The notes: generated by a model from the sequence alone, not told the origin. A DNA stretch of 64,000 bases from Miniphocaeibacter halophilus (GCF_016458825.1 NZ_CP066744.1:1733868-1797867), one strand, 5' to 3'; counted from the stretch's first letter, positions 36,139-46,682 are shown. Made by a program: numbers and translations.

Positions 36139-37239
36139 ATGGCGAAAAAAGTGTTTAATATTTTTATGATTTTATTAGGTGGAATTTGTGGTTTTACAGT
36201 TGTTTATTTACTAGATAAAGTACAATTACTAAGTAGCTTTGAAGGAGTTGTTAAAACTGTAATCTATGTTATTGGCATTATTCTATTTTCTATTATATTT
36301 TATTTGATTTTTCCCAAAATCATAAAAGGAATTGATAAGTCGACTAAAAATGTTGAGTCGGAAATAGCTAAATTACCTATTAGCGAAGTTTTACTTGGAG
36401 TAGTTGGAATGATAATTGGGCTTATAGTAGCATTACTGGTTTCCTATCCATTACTACAGTTAGAACTGCCCTATGTAGGTAATATTCCTATGGTAATATT
36501 GTCTATAATCATATTTATTTCCCTAGGTTATTTAGGTTTAAGAGTTGGACGCACTAATAAAAGTGATTTAAATAATACTTTTCAAAAAATGAGAATATCC
36601 AAGGATAAGGTCAGTAAAAAAACAATTAATGAATCAATAAAAATTCTTGATACTTCAGTGATTATTGATGGTAGAATTAAGGATATAATTGAAGCAGGAT
36701 TTATAGAAGGAAAAATTATTGTTCCTATTTTTGTTCTTGAGGAGCTACAACATATAGCAGATTCAGACAATGACTTAAGAAGACAAAAAGGAAGAAGAGG
36801 CTTAGATATTTTAAAGCTGATTCAAAATATTACCAGTACTGAAGTAGAAATTTCTCAAAAAAGATATTCGGATATTGAGGAAGTCGATTCGAAAATATTA
36901 CAATTAGCTAAGGAATTAAAGGGAAAAGTAATTACGAATGATTACAATTTAAATAAGGTAGCAACAGTTAGGGATATTGAAGTTTTAAATATTAATGAAC
37001 TGGCTAATGCGATGAAACCAATAGTAATACCGGGAGAACAAATGACTGTTACAATTCTAAAAGATGGCAAAGAAGCCAATCAAGGGCTAGCTTATTTAGA
37101 AGATGGTACTATGATTGTAATTGAAGATGGAAAAAACTATATAGGAAAAACAGTAGAGACAACTGTTACTTCCGTTTTACAAACTGCAGCAGGAAAAATG
37201 ATATTTGTAAGAATTAATTTAAATAATGGCAAAAAGTAG
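36139..37239 (+). CDS. PIN/TRAM-domain membrane protein (YacL-like)
   Basis: 366 residues: four membrane helices (about 7-28, 38-60, 80-105, 113-135), then a PIN nuclease-like domain (about 170-300, with LDTSVIIDGRI and VITNDYNL acidic residues), then a C-terminal TRAM RNA-binding domain (about 305-362). Bacillus YacL is the prototype; its precise role is unclear. AAGGAGGTG precedes the ATG. It sits between carD and ispD as in related genomes. Confidence 0.92.
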   Translation: MAKKVFNIFMILLGGICGFTVVYLLDKVQLLSSFEGVVKTVIYVIGIILFSIIFYLIFPKIIKGIDKSTKNVESEIAKLPISEVLLGVVGMIIGLIVALLVSYPLLQLELPYVGNIPMVILSIIIFISLGYLGLRVGRTNKSDLNNTFQKMRISKDKVSKKTINESIKILDTSVIIDGRIKDIIEAGFIEGKIIVPIFVLEELQHIADSDNDLRRQKGRRGLDILKLIQNITSTEVEISQKRYSDIEEVDSKILQLAKELKGKVITNDYNLNKVATVRDIEVLNINELANAMKPIVIPGEQMTVTILKDGKEANQGLAYLEDGTMIVIEDGKNYIGKTVETTVTSVLQTAAGKMIFVRINLNNGKK

Positions 37240-37267
37240 TTATATTTAATATAGCTACTTTTTTTAT
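37230..37267 (+). terminator. Terminator after YacL-like gene
   Basis: AAAAGTAGTTATA and TATAGCTACTTTT arms followed by more T's. Confidence 0.75.
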
Positions 37268-37298
37268 TGGAAAGATTTTATATGATATAATTTTTAAT

Positions 37299-38033
37299 AT
37301 GGACAAGATGAATGAAGACATTAAAAAAATAAAAATTTCAGCTATTATAACTGCAGCTGGAAGTGGATCTAGAATGGCCTCTAAGATACCAAAACAATTT
37401 TTAAAAATTAATGGAGTTTCAATAATAGAACGAACTATTAGAAAATTCTTCAGTATTGATATTATTGATGAAATAATAGTTATTGTTAGAAAAGAAGAAT
37501 TGGATTTTTATGATAAGCTAACAAAAAAATATAATAAAAAAATAAAAATTGCTATAGGAGGAAATACAAGAGAAAAATCTACATATAATGGATTATTAAA
37601 AACTGACGCCAATAGTGATATTATTATTTGTCATGATGGTGTACGCCCTTTTGTTACAAAAGAAATTATATTAGAAGCAGTAAAAAACATGAAGGATTAT
37701 AATGCTGTAATAGTAGGTGTACCTGTAAAGGATACAATAAAAAGCATAAGAGAAGATAAAACAATAGCCTTTACACCGGCAAGAAAATATTTGTATCAGG
37801 CCCAGACTCCACAAGTATTTAAAAGAGATGTAATTTTAGACGCCTATAAAAAATGCTTTACTGAAGATATTCAGGTAACTGATGATTCATCCTTAATGGA
37901 AATCATAGGAGAAAAAGTAAAAATAATAGATGGAAGTTATTCAAATATAAAAATTACAACAAAAGAAGATTTAGTTTTTGGAGAGATAATAGCAAAATCG
38001 GAGGACGAACTTGAGAATAGGAATAGGATATGA
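37299..38033 (+). CDS. ispD: 2-C-methyl-D-erythritol 4-phosphate cytidylyltransferase
   Basis: 244 residues. It transfers CMP from CTP to methylerythritol phosphate in the non-mevalonate isoprenoid path. The CTP-binding signature [18 protein letters not shown] is at about 15-32, then HDGVRPFV and [10 protein letters not shown]. It overlaps ispF by 23 bases, a typical pairing. The first codons may be over-long; an ATG closer in (at 37308) is possible since no strong ribosome site is visible. Confidence 0.94.
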   Translation: MDKMNEDIKKIKISAIITAAGSGSRMASKIPKQFLKINGVSIIERTIRKFFSIDIIDEIIVIVRKEELDFYDKLTKKYNKKIKIAIGGNTREKSTYNGLLKTDANSDIIICHDGVRPFVTKEIILEAVKNMKDYNAVIVGVPVKDTIKSIREDKTIAFTPARKYLYQAQTPQVFKRDVILDAYKKCFTEDIQVTDDSSLMEIIGEKVKIIDGSYSNIKITTKEDLVFGEIIAKSEDELENRNRI

Positions 38034-38490
38034 TGTCCATAAGCTAGTAGAAAATAGAAGGTTAATATTAGGTGGAATAGAAATAGACTACCATTTAGGA
38101 CTATTAGGACATTCAGATGCAGATGTTTGCATACATGCAATAATGGATGCAATATTAGGAGCTTTAGCTTTAGGGGATATTGGGAAATTATTTCCCGATA
38201 ATGATATGAAGTATAAGGATATTGACTCTAAAGTTCTATTAAAAAAAGTACATAATATTATGATTGAAAAAGGATATAAAATAGGAAATATAGATACGGT
38301 TATAACAGCACAAGAACCTAAACTAGCACCGTATATAGACAATATGAGAAAGACTATATCGGAAATATTGAACACAGAAATAACAAATATTTCAATAAAA
38401 GCGACAACAACAGAAAAACTGGGCTTTGAAGGTAGAGGAGAGGGAATTTCAACCTATGCTCTTGTGTTGTTAGACAAAATAGTTGACTAA
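38011..38490 (+). CDS. ispF: 2-C-methyl-D-erythritol 2,4-cyclodiphosphate synthase
   Basis: 159 residues. It catalyses the fifth step of the same pathway as ispD. Metal ligands are in GYDVHKL (D, H) and the HSDADV block; the GFEGRGEG C-terminal motif is intact. The start is TTG at 38011 with GGAGG six to seven bases upstream, inside the ispD coding sequence, so it is translationally linked. Confidence 0.95.
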   Translation: MRIGIGYDVHKLVENRRLILGGIEIDYHLGLLGHSDADVCIHAIMDAILGALALGDIGKLFPDNDMKYKDIDSKVLLKKVHNIMIEKGYKIGNIDTVITAQEPKLAPYIDNMRKTISEILNTEITNISIKATTTEKLGFEGRGEGISTYALVLLDKIVD

Positions 38491-38530
38491 AGAAATTTTT
38501 AGTGTTAGCATATAAGAAAATATAATATAC

Positions 38531-38653
38531 CTTATTGAGAGTGGTGGAGGGACTGGCCCTAAGAAACCCAGCAACCTATTTAATTAGGTGCTAAATCCTG
38601 CAGATTGTCTGAAAAATAAGTTTAATGACCTTGCTTTTCGGCAAGGTTTTTTT
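38531..38653 (+). promoter_or_regulatory. metK: SAM-I (S-box) riboswitch
   Basis: S-box core: GAGAGTGGTGGAGGGACTGG, then CCCTAAGAAACCCAGCAACC, AGGTGCTAAATCCTGCAG and AGATTGTCTGA. It ends in a terminator (CCTTGC / GCAAGG then T7, 38629-38653). A TATAAT lies at 38521-38526. SAM binding should cause early termination ahead of metK. Confidence 0.95.
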
Positions 38654-38787
38654 ATGGTTAATAATAGTTGATTATTTAAAAGACAAAATAATATTAATTA
38701 TAATAAGCTTAATTTTTAAACTAAATAATAAAGGTAAAGTATACTGTATTAGAAAACAATAAATGGGAAAATATTTTAGGAGGAAAA

Positions 38788-39978
38788 ATGAAAAGAAAAT
38801 TATTTACATCAGAATCAGTTACAGAAGGCCATCCAGATAAAATTTGTGATCAAATTTCTGATGCTATATTAGATGAAATAATAAAGGATGATAAATATGC
38901 TAGAGTTGCATGTGAATGTGTAACAACTACAGGAACGGTTTTTGTAATGGGAGAAATAACAACATCTTCCTATGTTGACATTCAAAAAATAGTTAGGGAA
39001 ACAGTAAGGGAAATAGGTTATGACAGGGGTAAATATGGTTTCGATTGTGATACCTGTGCTGTTTTAACTTCAATAAACGAACAATCTAAAGATATTGCTT
39101 TAGGAGTAGATGCTTCTTTAGAATATAAAGAAGGAGATAGTGACAAATATGATGAAATAGGAGCAGGGGACCAAGGAATGGTATTTGGCTATGCTTGTAA
39201 TGAAACAGAGGAATATATGCCTTTACCAATTAGTCTAGCTCATAAATTAACAAGAAAATTAACAGAATTAAGAAAATCAAAAACATTGGATTACTTAAGA
39301 CCCGATGGAAAATCACAAGTAACAGTTGAATACATTGATGACAAACCTGTAAGAGTAGATGCTATAGTAGTTTCAACACAACATGACCCAAATGTAACAA
39401 CAGAAAAGTTAAGGGAAGATATAAAAAATAAATTAATCTTAGAAGTTATACCTAAAGAATTAATAGATGAAAATACAAGAATTTATATTAATCCAACAGG
39501 TAGATTTGAAATTGGTGGTCCTATGGGGGACTCCGGATTAACAGGAAGAAAAATTATTGTAGATACCTATGGTGGATTTGCAAGACATGGAGGAGGAGCC
39601 TTTTCAGGAAAGGACCCTACAAAAGTAGATCGTTCCGGTGCATATATGGCAAGGTATATTGCTAAAAATCTTGTAGCTGCAGGACTAGCAGATAGGGCTG
39701 AAGTTGGAATATCTTATGCAATAGGAGTAGCAAAACCAGTTTCAATATATGTAGACACTTTTGGAACAGGGAAAATTAGCGAAGAAAGATTATCGGAAAT
39801 TGTAGATGAATACTTTGACACCAGACCTGCTGCTATTATTGATATATTGGATTTAAGAAGACCGATTTACAAACAAACAGCAGCTTATGGACATTTTGGA
39901 AGAGATGATTTAGATTTATCTTGGGAAAAATTAGATAAGGTTGAAGAATTAAAAAAAAGAATTAAAATAAATAAGTAG
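38788..39978 (+). CDS. metK: S-adenosylmethionine synthetase
   Basis: 396 residues. It makes SAM from methionine and ATP. Visible: [16 protein letters not shown] (ATP/metal), [15 protein letters not shown], and [19 protein letters not shown]. Regulated by the S-box upstream, giving feedback from SAM. AGGAGG precedes the ATG. Confidence 0.97.
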   Translation: MKRKLFTSESVTEGHPDKICDQISDAILDEIIKDDKYARVACECVTTTGTVFVMGEITTSSYVDIQKIVRETVREIGYDRGKYGFDCDTCAVLTSINEQSKDIALGVDASLEYKEGDSDKYDEIGAGDQGMVFGYACNETEEYMPLPISLAHKLTRKLTELRKSKTLDYLRPDGKSQVTVEYIDDKPVRVDAIVVSTQHDPNVTTEKLREDIKNKLILEVIPKELIDENTRIYINPTGRFEIGGPMGDSGLTGRKIIVDTYGGFARHGGGAFSGKDPTKVDRSGAYMARYIAKNLVAAGLADRAEVGISYAIGVAKPVSIYVDTFGTGKISEERLSEIVDEYFDTRPAAIIDILDLRRPIYKQTAAYGHFGRDDLDLSWEKLDKVEELKKRIKINK

Positions 39979-40000
39979 GCTAAGGCCTACTTATTTATTT
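39966..40000. terminator. Bidirectional terminator metK / BFD-like gene
   Basis: AAATAAGTAGGC and GCCTACTTATTT arms, A-rich before and T-rich after. Confidence 0.85.
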
Positions 40001-40206
40001 TCCCAAAAATCATCAATTAGATTTTGAATTGGTTCTGTACAATTTTTACCATTACAATAGCCGGAACCTGCACCGGTTTTTTTACGTATAGTTTCAATAT
40101 TATCATAGCCCTTTTCAATAGCTTGCTTAATTTTATATTTTGATATGGATTTACAAGTACAAATTTTTGTTAATTTATCCATAATTATATTTTCTTTATC
40201 GTCCAT
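39991..40206 (-). CDS. BFD-like [2Fe-2S]-binding protein
   Basis: 71 residues with CTC near residue 17 and, 34 residues on, CNGKNC preceded by TGAGSGY. This is the bacterioferritin-associated-ferredoxin-type cluster motif (C-x-C..C-x4-C). Such proteins bind one [2Fe-2S] cluster and serve iron release or electron transfer. It stands alone here. AGGAG is upstream of the ATG at 40206. Confidence 0.85.
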   Translation of the reverse strand: MDDKENIIMDKLTKICTCKSISKYKIKQAIEKGYDNIETIRKKTGAGSGYCNGKNCTEPIQNLIDDFWENK

Positions 40207-40483
40207 AAAATCTCCTAAATTATTTTTATAGATTATATATTAACATAATTATAAATTATTAAAAAGTCTAAGATTATTAAAGGATAAAAATAAATATTTT
40301 CATAAAAAACTAAAATAACGATAATTTATGTATTTATATATTTATTTGTAATATAATCTTAGTATGTAAACATATGAAATTGATTATACAAGAAAATATT
40401 CCTATGTATATTTTTATAAATAATAGTCAGAAATTGCTTATTTATGTTATATTAAGTAATAGATATGGAGAGGAAGAAATACA
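40207..40483. other. Intergenic region before mreB
   Basis: About 277 very AT-rich bases between divergent genes. Several TATAAT-like boxes occur but no clear promoter can be singled out. No ORF. Confidence 0.35.
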
Positions 40484-41545
40484 ATGGCTAATTTAAGAAG
40501 AAGCATAGCAATAGATTTAGGGACGGCTTCAGTATTGGTATATATGCGTGGCAAAGGGGTTATTATTAATGAACCTTCTGTAGTTGCTATGGACAGTTAT
40601 ACCGGAAAGGTACTTTCAGTAGGTAAAGAGGCAAAAAAAATGCTAGGCAGAACACCTGGGAACATTATTGCAACTAGACCTATGAAAGACGGCGTTATTG
40701 CAGATTTTAATACAACTGAAAAAATGTTGTCATATTTTATAGAAAAGGCTTTAGGAAAGTCATTTATTAAACCAAATGTTGTTATATGTGTTCCAAGTGA
40801 AATTACTCAAGTTCAAAGAAGGGCTGTAATACAAGCTAGTAAATTTGCAGGAGCCTATAAAACATATTTAATTGAGGAACCGTTAGCAGCGGCAATTGGT
40901 GCTGGAGTAGACATTGGAGATGCCGGTGGAAATATGATTATAGACATTGGTGGAGGGACTACAGATGTGGCTGTAATAGCCTTAGGTGGAATAATAATTA
41001 ATAGGTCCATTCCAATAGCAGGAGACGAATGTGATAAGGCTATTTCCAATTATATTAAGAAAAAATACAATATGATTATTGGAGAAAGAACTGCAGAAGA
41101 TATAAAAATAAACATTGCTACTGCAAATTTAAAAGACGATAATGATCTTTTTGAAGTAAGAGGAAGAAATTTAATAAATGGACTTCCAATGCATGTTTTT
41201 GTTACGGCGTCAGATATTTCAGAGGCTTTGGAAAAACCGCTTGCACAAATTGTAGATACAGTTCATAGCGTTCTTGAACAAACACCACCGGAACTTGCAG
41301 CAGATTTATTTGAAAGAGGAGCTATTATGACAGGTGGTAGTAGTTTAATTTCCGGACTTGATAAAAAAATTCAAGAAAAAATAGGAATAAAGGTTCAAGT
41401 AGCAGAAGGACCTGTTACGGCAGTTGTTAGAGGAACTGGAAAAGCTTTAAATTGGATAGATAAATTAGATTCCAGTGAAATGGGAGAAGAAAGTAGCAGA
41501 AAAAAAGCAATAGAAGAAAGAATGAAAAACAATTTCAACTATTAA
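40484..41545 (+). CDS. mreB: MreB/Mbl-like rod-shape actin homologue
   Basis: 353 residues with an actin/Hsp70 ATPase fold: AIDLGTASVLVY (phosphate 1), MIIDIGGGTTDVAVIALGG (phosphate 2) and MTGGSSLISGLD (adenosine). It polymerises under the membrane to guide sidewall synthesis. The length is normal. It stands alone, away from mreCD, so Mbl or MreBH type is possible. Confidence 0.93.
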   Translation: MANLRRSIAIDLGTASVLVYMRGKGVIINEPSVVAMDSYTGKVLSVGKEAKKMLGRTPGNIIATRPMKDGVIADFNTTEKMLSYFIEKALGKSFIKPNVVICVPSEITQVQRRAVIQASKFAGAYKTYLIEEPLAAAIGAGVDIGDAGGNMIIDIGGGTTDVAVIALGGIIINRSIPIAGDECDKAISNYIKKKYNMIIGERTAEDIKINIATANLKDDNDLFEVRGRNLINGLPMHVFVTASDISEALEKPLAQIVDTVHSVLEQTPPELAADLFERGAIMTGGSSLISGLDKKIQEKIGIKVQVAEGPVTAVVRGTGKALNWIDKLDSSEMGEESSRKKAIEERMKNNFNY

Positions 41546-41636
41546 CTGTAATGAGTTCAAAAATATATTCATACCATAGACTCGGTTTAAAAAATATGTT
41601 ATTATAGTTAATGTATAAACAAGGGGGGTAATTTTT

Positions 41637-42182
41637 ATGAAAGATATGACACAAGCAAATTTACGTTCAGCTTATGGTGGAGAATCACAAGCTAGAAACA
41701 GATATGACATTTGGGGAGAATGTGCAGGAAAAGACGGTTATCCAAATGTAGAAAGACTTTTCCATTGTACAGCTGATGCAGAAAAAATACATGCAGGTTT
41801 ACATTTTAAAGCAATGAAAGATGTAAAGGGAGACTTTTTAGTTGCAAGCATGGCAGGTTTTGGAATTGGAACTACTTCTGAAAACTTAGAAGCTGCTAGA
41901 GGTGGAGAAATTTTTGAATATACAGAAATGTATCCAGCATATATAGCTGTAGCAGAAATGCAAGAAGAAAAAGAAGCTGTTAGAGCTATGAGATTTGCAA
42001 TTGAAGCAGAAAAAGTTCATGCAGTATTATTTGGTAAAGCTAAAGAAGCAGTTGACCAAGCAAAAGACTTAGATGCAGAAAAGATTTTATTATGCCCAAT
42101 ATGTGGTTTTATAAGCATAACTGGTGAAGAAGAAAAATGTCCAATTTGTGGAGCATTATCTTCAAAATTTGTAGCATATTAA
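41637..42182 (+). CDS. rbr: Rubrerythrin
   Basis: 181 residues: a ferritin-like di-iron domain (about 1-135, with EsQARNRY, ADAEKIHA, EMQEEKEA and EAEKVHA carboxylate/His ligands) and a C-terminal rubredoxin-like FeS4 site (CPICGF...CPICGA). It reduces hydrogen peroxide in anaerobes. AAGGGGGG lies upstream of the ATG. Confidence 0.96.
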   Translation: MKDMTQANLRSAYGGESQARNRYDIWGECAGKDGYPNVERLFHCTADAEKIHAGLHFKAMKDVKGDFLVASMAGFGIGTTSENLEAARGGEIFEYTEMYPAYIAVAEMQEEKEAVRAMRFAIEAEKVHAVLFGKAKEAVDQAKDLDAEKILLCPICGFISITGEEEKCPICGALSSKFVAY

Positions 42183-42192
42183 TCTTAAATAG

Positions 42193-42223
42193 AATTGGAA
42201 TGCTCTTACTGAGCATTCCAATT
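42193..42223 (+). terminator. Terminator after rubrerythrin
   Basis: 13-bp stem AATTGGAATGCTC / GAGCATTCCAATT with a TTACT loop. Only a short T run follows. Confidence 0.65.
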
Positions 42224-42245
42224 TAGAATATTGGAGGATGGTTTT

Positions 42246-42506
42246 ATGGTTGAGGAAAAGGTTATTATAGTAAATGATGAGGGTTTACACGCTAGACCAG
42301 CAGCAAGATACTTGCAGGAAGCTATTAAATATCAATGCGATATAACTTTAATTAAAGATAATGTTGAATACGACGGGAAAAGTATTTTGTCGATACTTAG
42401 CATGGGGGCCTTTAAAGGCTCAGAGATTACTATTAGATGTAATGGTGATGATGAAAAGGCTGCTTTGGAAAATTTAAAAGATTTTATTGAAAATGAATTA
42501 CATTAG
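42246..42506 (+). CDS. ptsH: HPr phosphocarrier protein
   Basis: 86 residues from the ATG at 42246 (GGAGG nine bases upstream; the in-frame TTG at 42231 would precede the ribosome site). His15 in GLHARPA is the PEP-dependent site. Ser46 in GKSILSILSMG is the HPr-kinase site. The matching hprK is at 52061. It serves sugar uptake and carbon catabolite control. Confidence 0.94.
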   Translation: MVEEKVIIVNDEGLHARPAARYLQEAIKYQCDITLIKDNVEYDGKSILSILSMGAFKGSEITIRCNGDDEKAALENLKDFIENELH

Positions 42507-42541
42507 TACATATTTGCTAGAAAAAATTACATATTTAAATT

Positions 42542-42575
42542 AGACAAAATTTATATTTCAAGGGTGATTTTGTCT
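42542..42575 (+). terminator. Terminator after ptsH
   Basis: AGACAAAAT (42542-42550) pairs with ATTTTGTCT (42567-42575), with a T-rich tail. Confidence 0.6.
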
Positions 42576-42620
42576 TCTTTTGATGCTTTAAATTATTATC
42601 AATAAGTATCTTATTTAATA

Positions 42621-42646
42621 AGAGAGTTAAGCTCTCTATTTTTTTG
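42621..42646 (+). terminator. Second terminator-like hairpin after ptsH
   Basis: AGAGAG-TTAAG-CTCTCT followed by ATTTTTTT. Confidence 0.7.
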
Positions 42647-42716
42647 TCTAAAATAATAATATATATTTGCTTATTAATATTAAATTAGTCTTATAAGGAT
42701 AATTATTAAGTAATAG

Positions 42717-42745
42717 TTGTATTGGAGATTTATATGTGTTATACT
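42717..42745 (+). promoter_or_regulatory. Promoter and long leader of csp
   Basis: TTGTAT (42717-42722) and TATACT (42740-42745), 17-base spacer. The start codon is about 90 bases downstream, a leader of the length usual for cold-shock mRNAs. Confidence 0.55.
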
Positions 42746-42840
42746 TAATGAGTAATTCTTATGAAACCTAAAGTTGTGAGTATTTAAATACCCCTTTATA
42801 AGTTTATGATTGTTACAATATTTTAAAAGGAGGTATTTTT

Positions 42841-43041
42841 ATGAACACAGGTACAGTTAAATGGTTTAATTCTGAAAAAGGTTTTGGATTTATATCCCAA
42901 GACAATGGTGACGATGTTTTTGCACATTTTTCACAAATTCAAGGAGATGGATTCAAAACACTAGACGAAGGTCAAGAAGTTACTTTCGATACTGAAAAAT
43001 CAGCTCGTGGATTACAAGCTACTAATATTAACAAAATATAA
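42841..43041 (+). CDS. cspA: Cold shock protein
   Basis: 66 residues, a single OB-fold. RNP1 is KGFGFIS and RNP2 is DVFAHFS. It binds single-stranded RNA and DNA as an RNA chaperone. AAAGGAGG precedes the ATG. It has its own promoter, leader and terminator. Confidence 0.97.
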   Translation: MNTGTVKWFNSEKGFGFISQDNGDDVFAHFSQIQGDGFKTLDEGQEVTFDTEKSARGLQATNINKI

Positions 43042-43073
43042 GTTAAGCATGTAATAGTAAACTATAATATTAA

Positions 43074-43106
43074 AAGAGATAGGATAAAATCCTAGCTCTT
43101 TTTTTG
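43074..43106 (+). terminator. Terminator of csp
   Basis: AAGAGATAGGA and TCCTAGCTCTT arms, then T7. Confidence 0.85.
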
Positions 43107-43326
43107 TGTTTTATAGAGGAAATAGTTGACAAGTGATAGATACTATAGTTGTGGTAAATATACTAAAACAGTAGTCTATTAATTAAAAAAGAAAAATAAT
43201 CAGGATAAAGTAAAAGTGGAATAATAGAACTAGATAAATATAAGGCAGAGTAAAATTTACATGCTTTTTACGATTAGGATAGACTATAATATATTAAACC
43301 ACTAATTAGTTGATTGGAGATATAAA

Positions 43327-43743
43327 ATGAAACTGGGAACTACTTATATACGTGTAAAAAATATTGAAAAATCCTTAAGTTTTTATAAAACATTACTTCA
43401 AAAAGAACCAATCTTTATGAATAATAATAGATGGATAACTTTTCAAAGTGGAAATAGTTTTTCGATTTACAACATAAATTATGATGAAGAATTATTAAAA
43501 AAGGGTTTATTGAATGCAAATGAAGAATATATAAATATATTTAAAGAAGAAAGTAAACTAACAGGAAACAATATAATGGTTTTAAATTTTGAAGTTGATA
43601 ATCTAAAAGATGAATATGAAAGATTGAAAAAAGAAAACATTGGTGAATTATTAGAAATTTTATATCTTAATGTACATAGTTTATATAGATACTTTAATAT
43701 AAAAGATCCTGATGGTAACACTATAGAAATTTGCGAGAAGTGA
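43327..43743 (+). CDS. VOC (glyoxalase/dioxygenase) family protein
   Basis: 138 residues of the VOC fold: N-terminal YIRVKNIEKSLSFYKTLL and C-terminal FNIKDPDGNTIEICEK. The N-terminal His metal ligand is replaced (TTYIRV), but the C-terminal Glu remains, so it is not a standard glyoxalase I. The substrate is unknown. TTGGAG lies upstream of the ATG. Confidence 0.85.
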   Translation: MKLGTTYIRVKNIEKSLSFYKTLLQKEPIFMNNNRWITFQSGNSFSIYNINYDEELLKKGLLNANEEYINIFKEESKLTGNNIMVLNFEVDNLKDEYERLKKENIGELLEILYLNVHSLYRYFNIKDPDGNTIEICEK

Positions 43744-44030
43744 TTTATAAAAAAGGTGGATTAATTTTCTGCTTCCTATTTTTTATTTTAATAACTTATT
43801 TTCTACATAAAAAGTTACTAATTTAATCTAACAACTTATCTAAGTGGTAAAAAATCGCTAACCACCAAAATAAGCCATATGTTAGCATCTCTTTCCAAGA
43901 TGTTTCTTAATACGAAGATTTTAAAAGGAAAGGATATTATCGATATTTATTTTAAATAAATAATTTAAATAATAATATTTCAAGAAAAGGGTATTAATTA
44001 TATTAAATATATTAACAGGAGGGAAAATGT
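43744..44030 (+). other. Intergenic region before surface protein gene
   Basis: About 290 AT-rich bases. An AGGAGGG ribosome site ends it. No clear promoter, repeat or ORF. Confidence 0.35.
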
Positions 44031-45383
44031 ATGAAAAATTTATTAAGGAAATTTATATCATTTTCAATAATAGGAGTTTTAAATATCTTAGTATTGGTGA
44101 ATATATCTTATGCATCCTCTAATTTACATTTAGAAGGAAGAGATAGATTTGAAACTAATATGAAAATAGTAGATGAAGCGGTAAGATTAGGTGCTAATAC
44201 AGAAACAGTAGTAGTAGCAGCGGGTTATAGTTTCCCGGATGCATTAAGTGCAGGTAACTTAACCTATAAATATAATTATCCATTAATCTTAGAGGATGCT
44301 AGGCTAGAACAAAAAGTAGCCAGGTATAATCCAACTAATGTTATTGTAGTAGGTGGACAGAATACAGTAGTGAAGAATAGGTCTTTAGAACAAAGACTAA
44401 GAGCTAGATATAACTTTACAAGATTATCAGGTACTAATAGATATAGAACAAGTGACGAAGTAATAAAATATATAGAGAATAGAAATAATCAAATATATTA
44501 TGGAGATGTAGGGGTAAGAGGTAATGATTTTCCAGATGCTTTATCTGCAGTACCATTTGCAATAAAACATGGTAGTTTGGTAAGATTATCTGATAATGCA
44601 GCTAATAATTTTGACATAACCGTAGGTGGTGGAGTATTAGGAAATACAAAACGTAATGTATCAGGTAGGGATAGATACGTTACAAGTCAAAAAGTTGTAG
44701 AAGAGTTTAATACAGATAAATTAATAGTAGTAAAAGGGAATGACTACCCAGATGCATTAGCAGCAAGTACTTTAGCAGGTGTGTTACGTGCAAATATTTT
44801 ACTAGTAAATACAAATGGATTAACAAATGAGGATATAAGATTAATAAATACGGCGGAAGAAGTAATTTATGTAGGTGGAGGAGTACCAATTTATAATGGT
44901 GGTGGAACAACACCAACAGATCCAACGGAACCAGAGGAACCAGATAATCCAACTAATCCAACACAACCAGAAGATCTAGAACCAGAAGTTCCAACAGGGC
45001 CAACTGAGGCAGATTATGAAAGAATGAATAAAAAAATGTTTAGGTTAGTAAATGAGGTTAGAGCAGAAAAAGGGCTGTATCTATTAGAGTGGACAGATGC
45101 TTTAAATGATGCAGCACAAATAAGAGCAGAGGAAGCTAGTGAGTATCCAGGTCATATTAGACCAGATGGTAGTAGATGGGTTACTGTTTTTGAAGGAACA
45201 GGGTTATTACCAGCAGGAGAAAATTTAGCAGCAAGTCATACACCAGAAGAAGCTATGGATAGTTTGATGGGTTCTGCGGGACATAAGTCTAATATATTGA
45301 CAGAAACAGCAACTAAAATAAATATAGGATCACATATAAGACCAGATGGTTATATTGAATTTGTACAGTTATTTGCATATTAA
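44031..45383 (+). CDS. Secreted CWB2 surface protein with CAP domain
   Basis: 450 residues. A signal peptide (1 to about 29, ending SYASS) is followed by three CWB2-type repeats (about 35-290; motifs GRDRFETN, FPDALSAG, VVGGQNTV, YPDALAAS). A Pro/Thr/Glu-rich linker follows (about 292-325), then a CAP/SCP-like domain (about 330-450, with AGENLAAS, GHKSNIL and HIRPDG). CWB2 domains bind secondary wall polymers non-covalently; CAP domains occur in secreted proteins of varied function. Surface-exposed, perhaps host-interacting. AGGAGGG precedes the ATG. Confidence 0.93.
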   Translation: MKNLLRKFISFSIIGVLNILVLVNISYASSNLHLEGRDRFETNMKIVDEAVRLGANTETVVVAAGYSFPDALSAGNLTYKYNYPLILEDARLEQKVARYNPTNVIVVGGQNTVVKNRSLEQRLRARYNFTRLSGTNRYRTSDEVIKYIENRNNQIYYGDVGVRGNDFPDALSAVPFAIKHGSLVRLSDNAANNFDITVGGGVLGNTKRNVSGRDRYVTSQKVVEEFNTDKLIVVKGNDYPDALAASTLAGVLRANILLVNTNGLTNEDIRLINTAEEVIYVGGGVPIYNGGGTTPTDPTEPEEPDNPTNPTQPEDLEPEVPTGPTEADYERMNKKMFRLVNEVRAEKGLYLLEWTDALNDAAQIRAEEASEYPGHIRPDGSRWVTVFEGTGLLPAGENLAASHTPEEAMDSLMGSAGHKSNILTETATKINIGSHIRPDGYIEFVQLFAY

Positions 45384-45414
45384 ACTATAATTTGTAAAAA
45401 TAAAAGAAAATTAA

Positions 45415-45460
45415 GAAAAAGGCTAGCTACTAACATTTGTTGATATCTAGCCTTTTATAA
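45415..45460. terminator. Bidirectional terminator
   Basis: AAAAGGCTAG (45417-45426) pairs with CTAGCCTTTT (45447-45456), between the convergent CWB2 gene and ychF. Confidence 0.8.
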
Positions 45461-45465
45461 AAATT

Positions 45466-46557
45466 CTATACATTAAATCTAAAATGGACCACATCTCCAT
45501 CTTGCATTATATAGTCTTTTCCCTCTAGTCTTACCAGTCCTTTTTCTCTTGCAGCGTTCATATTTCCTAATTCAACTAAATCATCATAGCTAACAATTTC
45601 AGCTCTAATAAATCCTCTTGAAATATCGGTATGGATTTTACCGGCAGCATCTACAGCTTTTGTTCCTTTTTTTATTGTCCAAGCTCTAGTTTCTTGTTCT
45701 CCTGTAGTTAAAAAGCTCATTAGTCCAAGTAATGAATAGCTGGCTTTTATTAATGTATTAACACCGGATTCTTCTAATCCCATAGCTTCAATAAATTCTT
45801 TTTTCTCGTCATCTTCCAGTTCTGAAATCTCTTGCTCAATTTGTGCAGAAATAGCAACTACTTCAGCATTTTCAGCTGCAGCAAATTCTTTGATTTGTTT
45901 TACAAATTCATTTGAATCGGCATTGGCAACTTCTTCTTCGGAAACATTTGCAACATAAATTATTGGTTTATCACTTAACAGATTAAAATTTTTTAAAAGT
46001 TTTTTCTCGTCATCATTTAAATCTAAAACTCTTGCAGATTTTCCTTCTTCTAATACTGTTAATAATTTTTCCAATAAATCTACTTCTTCTTGCAAATCCT
46101 TATTTCCCTTTAATGCTCTTCTAGATTTATCAAGTCTTTTCTCTACCATTTCCATATCGGAAAAAATAAGTTCTAAGTTAATTGTTTCTATGTCTCGCAA
46201 TGGGTCAATATTACCGTCTACATGGACAATATTCTCATCTTGAAAACATCTTAAAACTTCTACTATTGCATCTACTTCTCTTATGTTAGCAAGGAATTTA
46301 TTTCCCAGTCCTTCACCTTTACTAGCTCCTTTTACAAGTCCAGCTATATCGTAAAATTCTATATTTGCAGGTATAAGCTTTTTTGAACCACTAATTGCAG
46401 ATAATTTTGCAAGTCTTTCATCTGGAACATTTACTATTCCTATATTTGGATCTATTGTACAAAATGGATAATTAGCAGATTCTGCTCCTGCTTTTGTTAT
46501 TGCGTTAAATAGAGTACTTTTACCTACATTTGGTAAACCTACAATACCTAATTTCAT
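45466..46557 (-). CDS. ychF: Ribosome-binding ATPase YchF
   Basis: 363 residues of the Obg superfamily. The P-loop GLPNVGKS (6-13) is at the N-terminus; NVSEEE replaces the canonical NKxD, consistent with ATP preference. A coiled-coil insert (about 130-200) and a C-terminal TGS-like domain ([11 protein letters not shown]...[10 protein letters not shown]) follow. The length is normal. Confidence 0.97.
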   Translation of the reverse strand: MKLGIVGLPNVGKSTLFNAITKAGAESANYPFCTIDPNIGIVNVPDERLAKLSAISGSKKLIPANIEFYDIAGLVKGASKGEGLGNKFLANIREVDAIVEVLRCFQDENIVHVDGNIDPLRDIETINLELIFSDMEMVEKRLDKSRRALKGNKDLQEEVDLLEKLLTVLEEGKSARVLDLNDDEKKLLKNFNLLSDKPIIYVANVSEEEVANADSNEFVKQIKEFAAAENAEVVAISAQIEQEISELEDDEKKEFIEAMGLEESGVNTLIKASYSLLGLMSFLTTGEQETRAWTIKKGTKAVDAAGKIHTDISRGFIRAEIVSYDDLVELGNMNAAREKGLVRLEGKDYIMQDGDVVHFRFNV

Positions 46558-46682
46558 TTAATCACTCTTTCTTAATATTAATTATTACAAAACCCTTATA
46601 AATTCTACCATAGGGGATATTTATTGTAAATAATTATAATAACTTATGGTAAAATAAAAACTAGATACGGAGGAATGAAACG

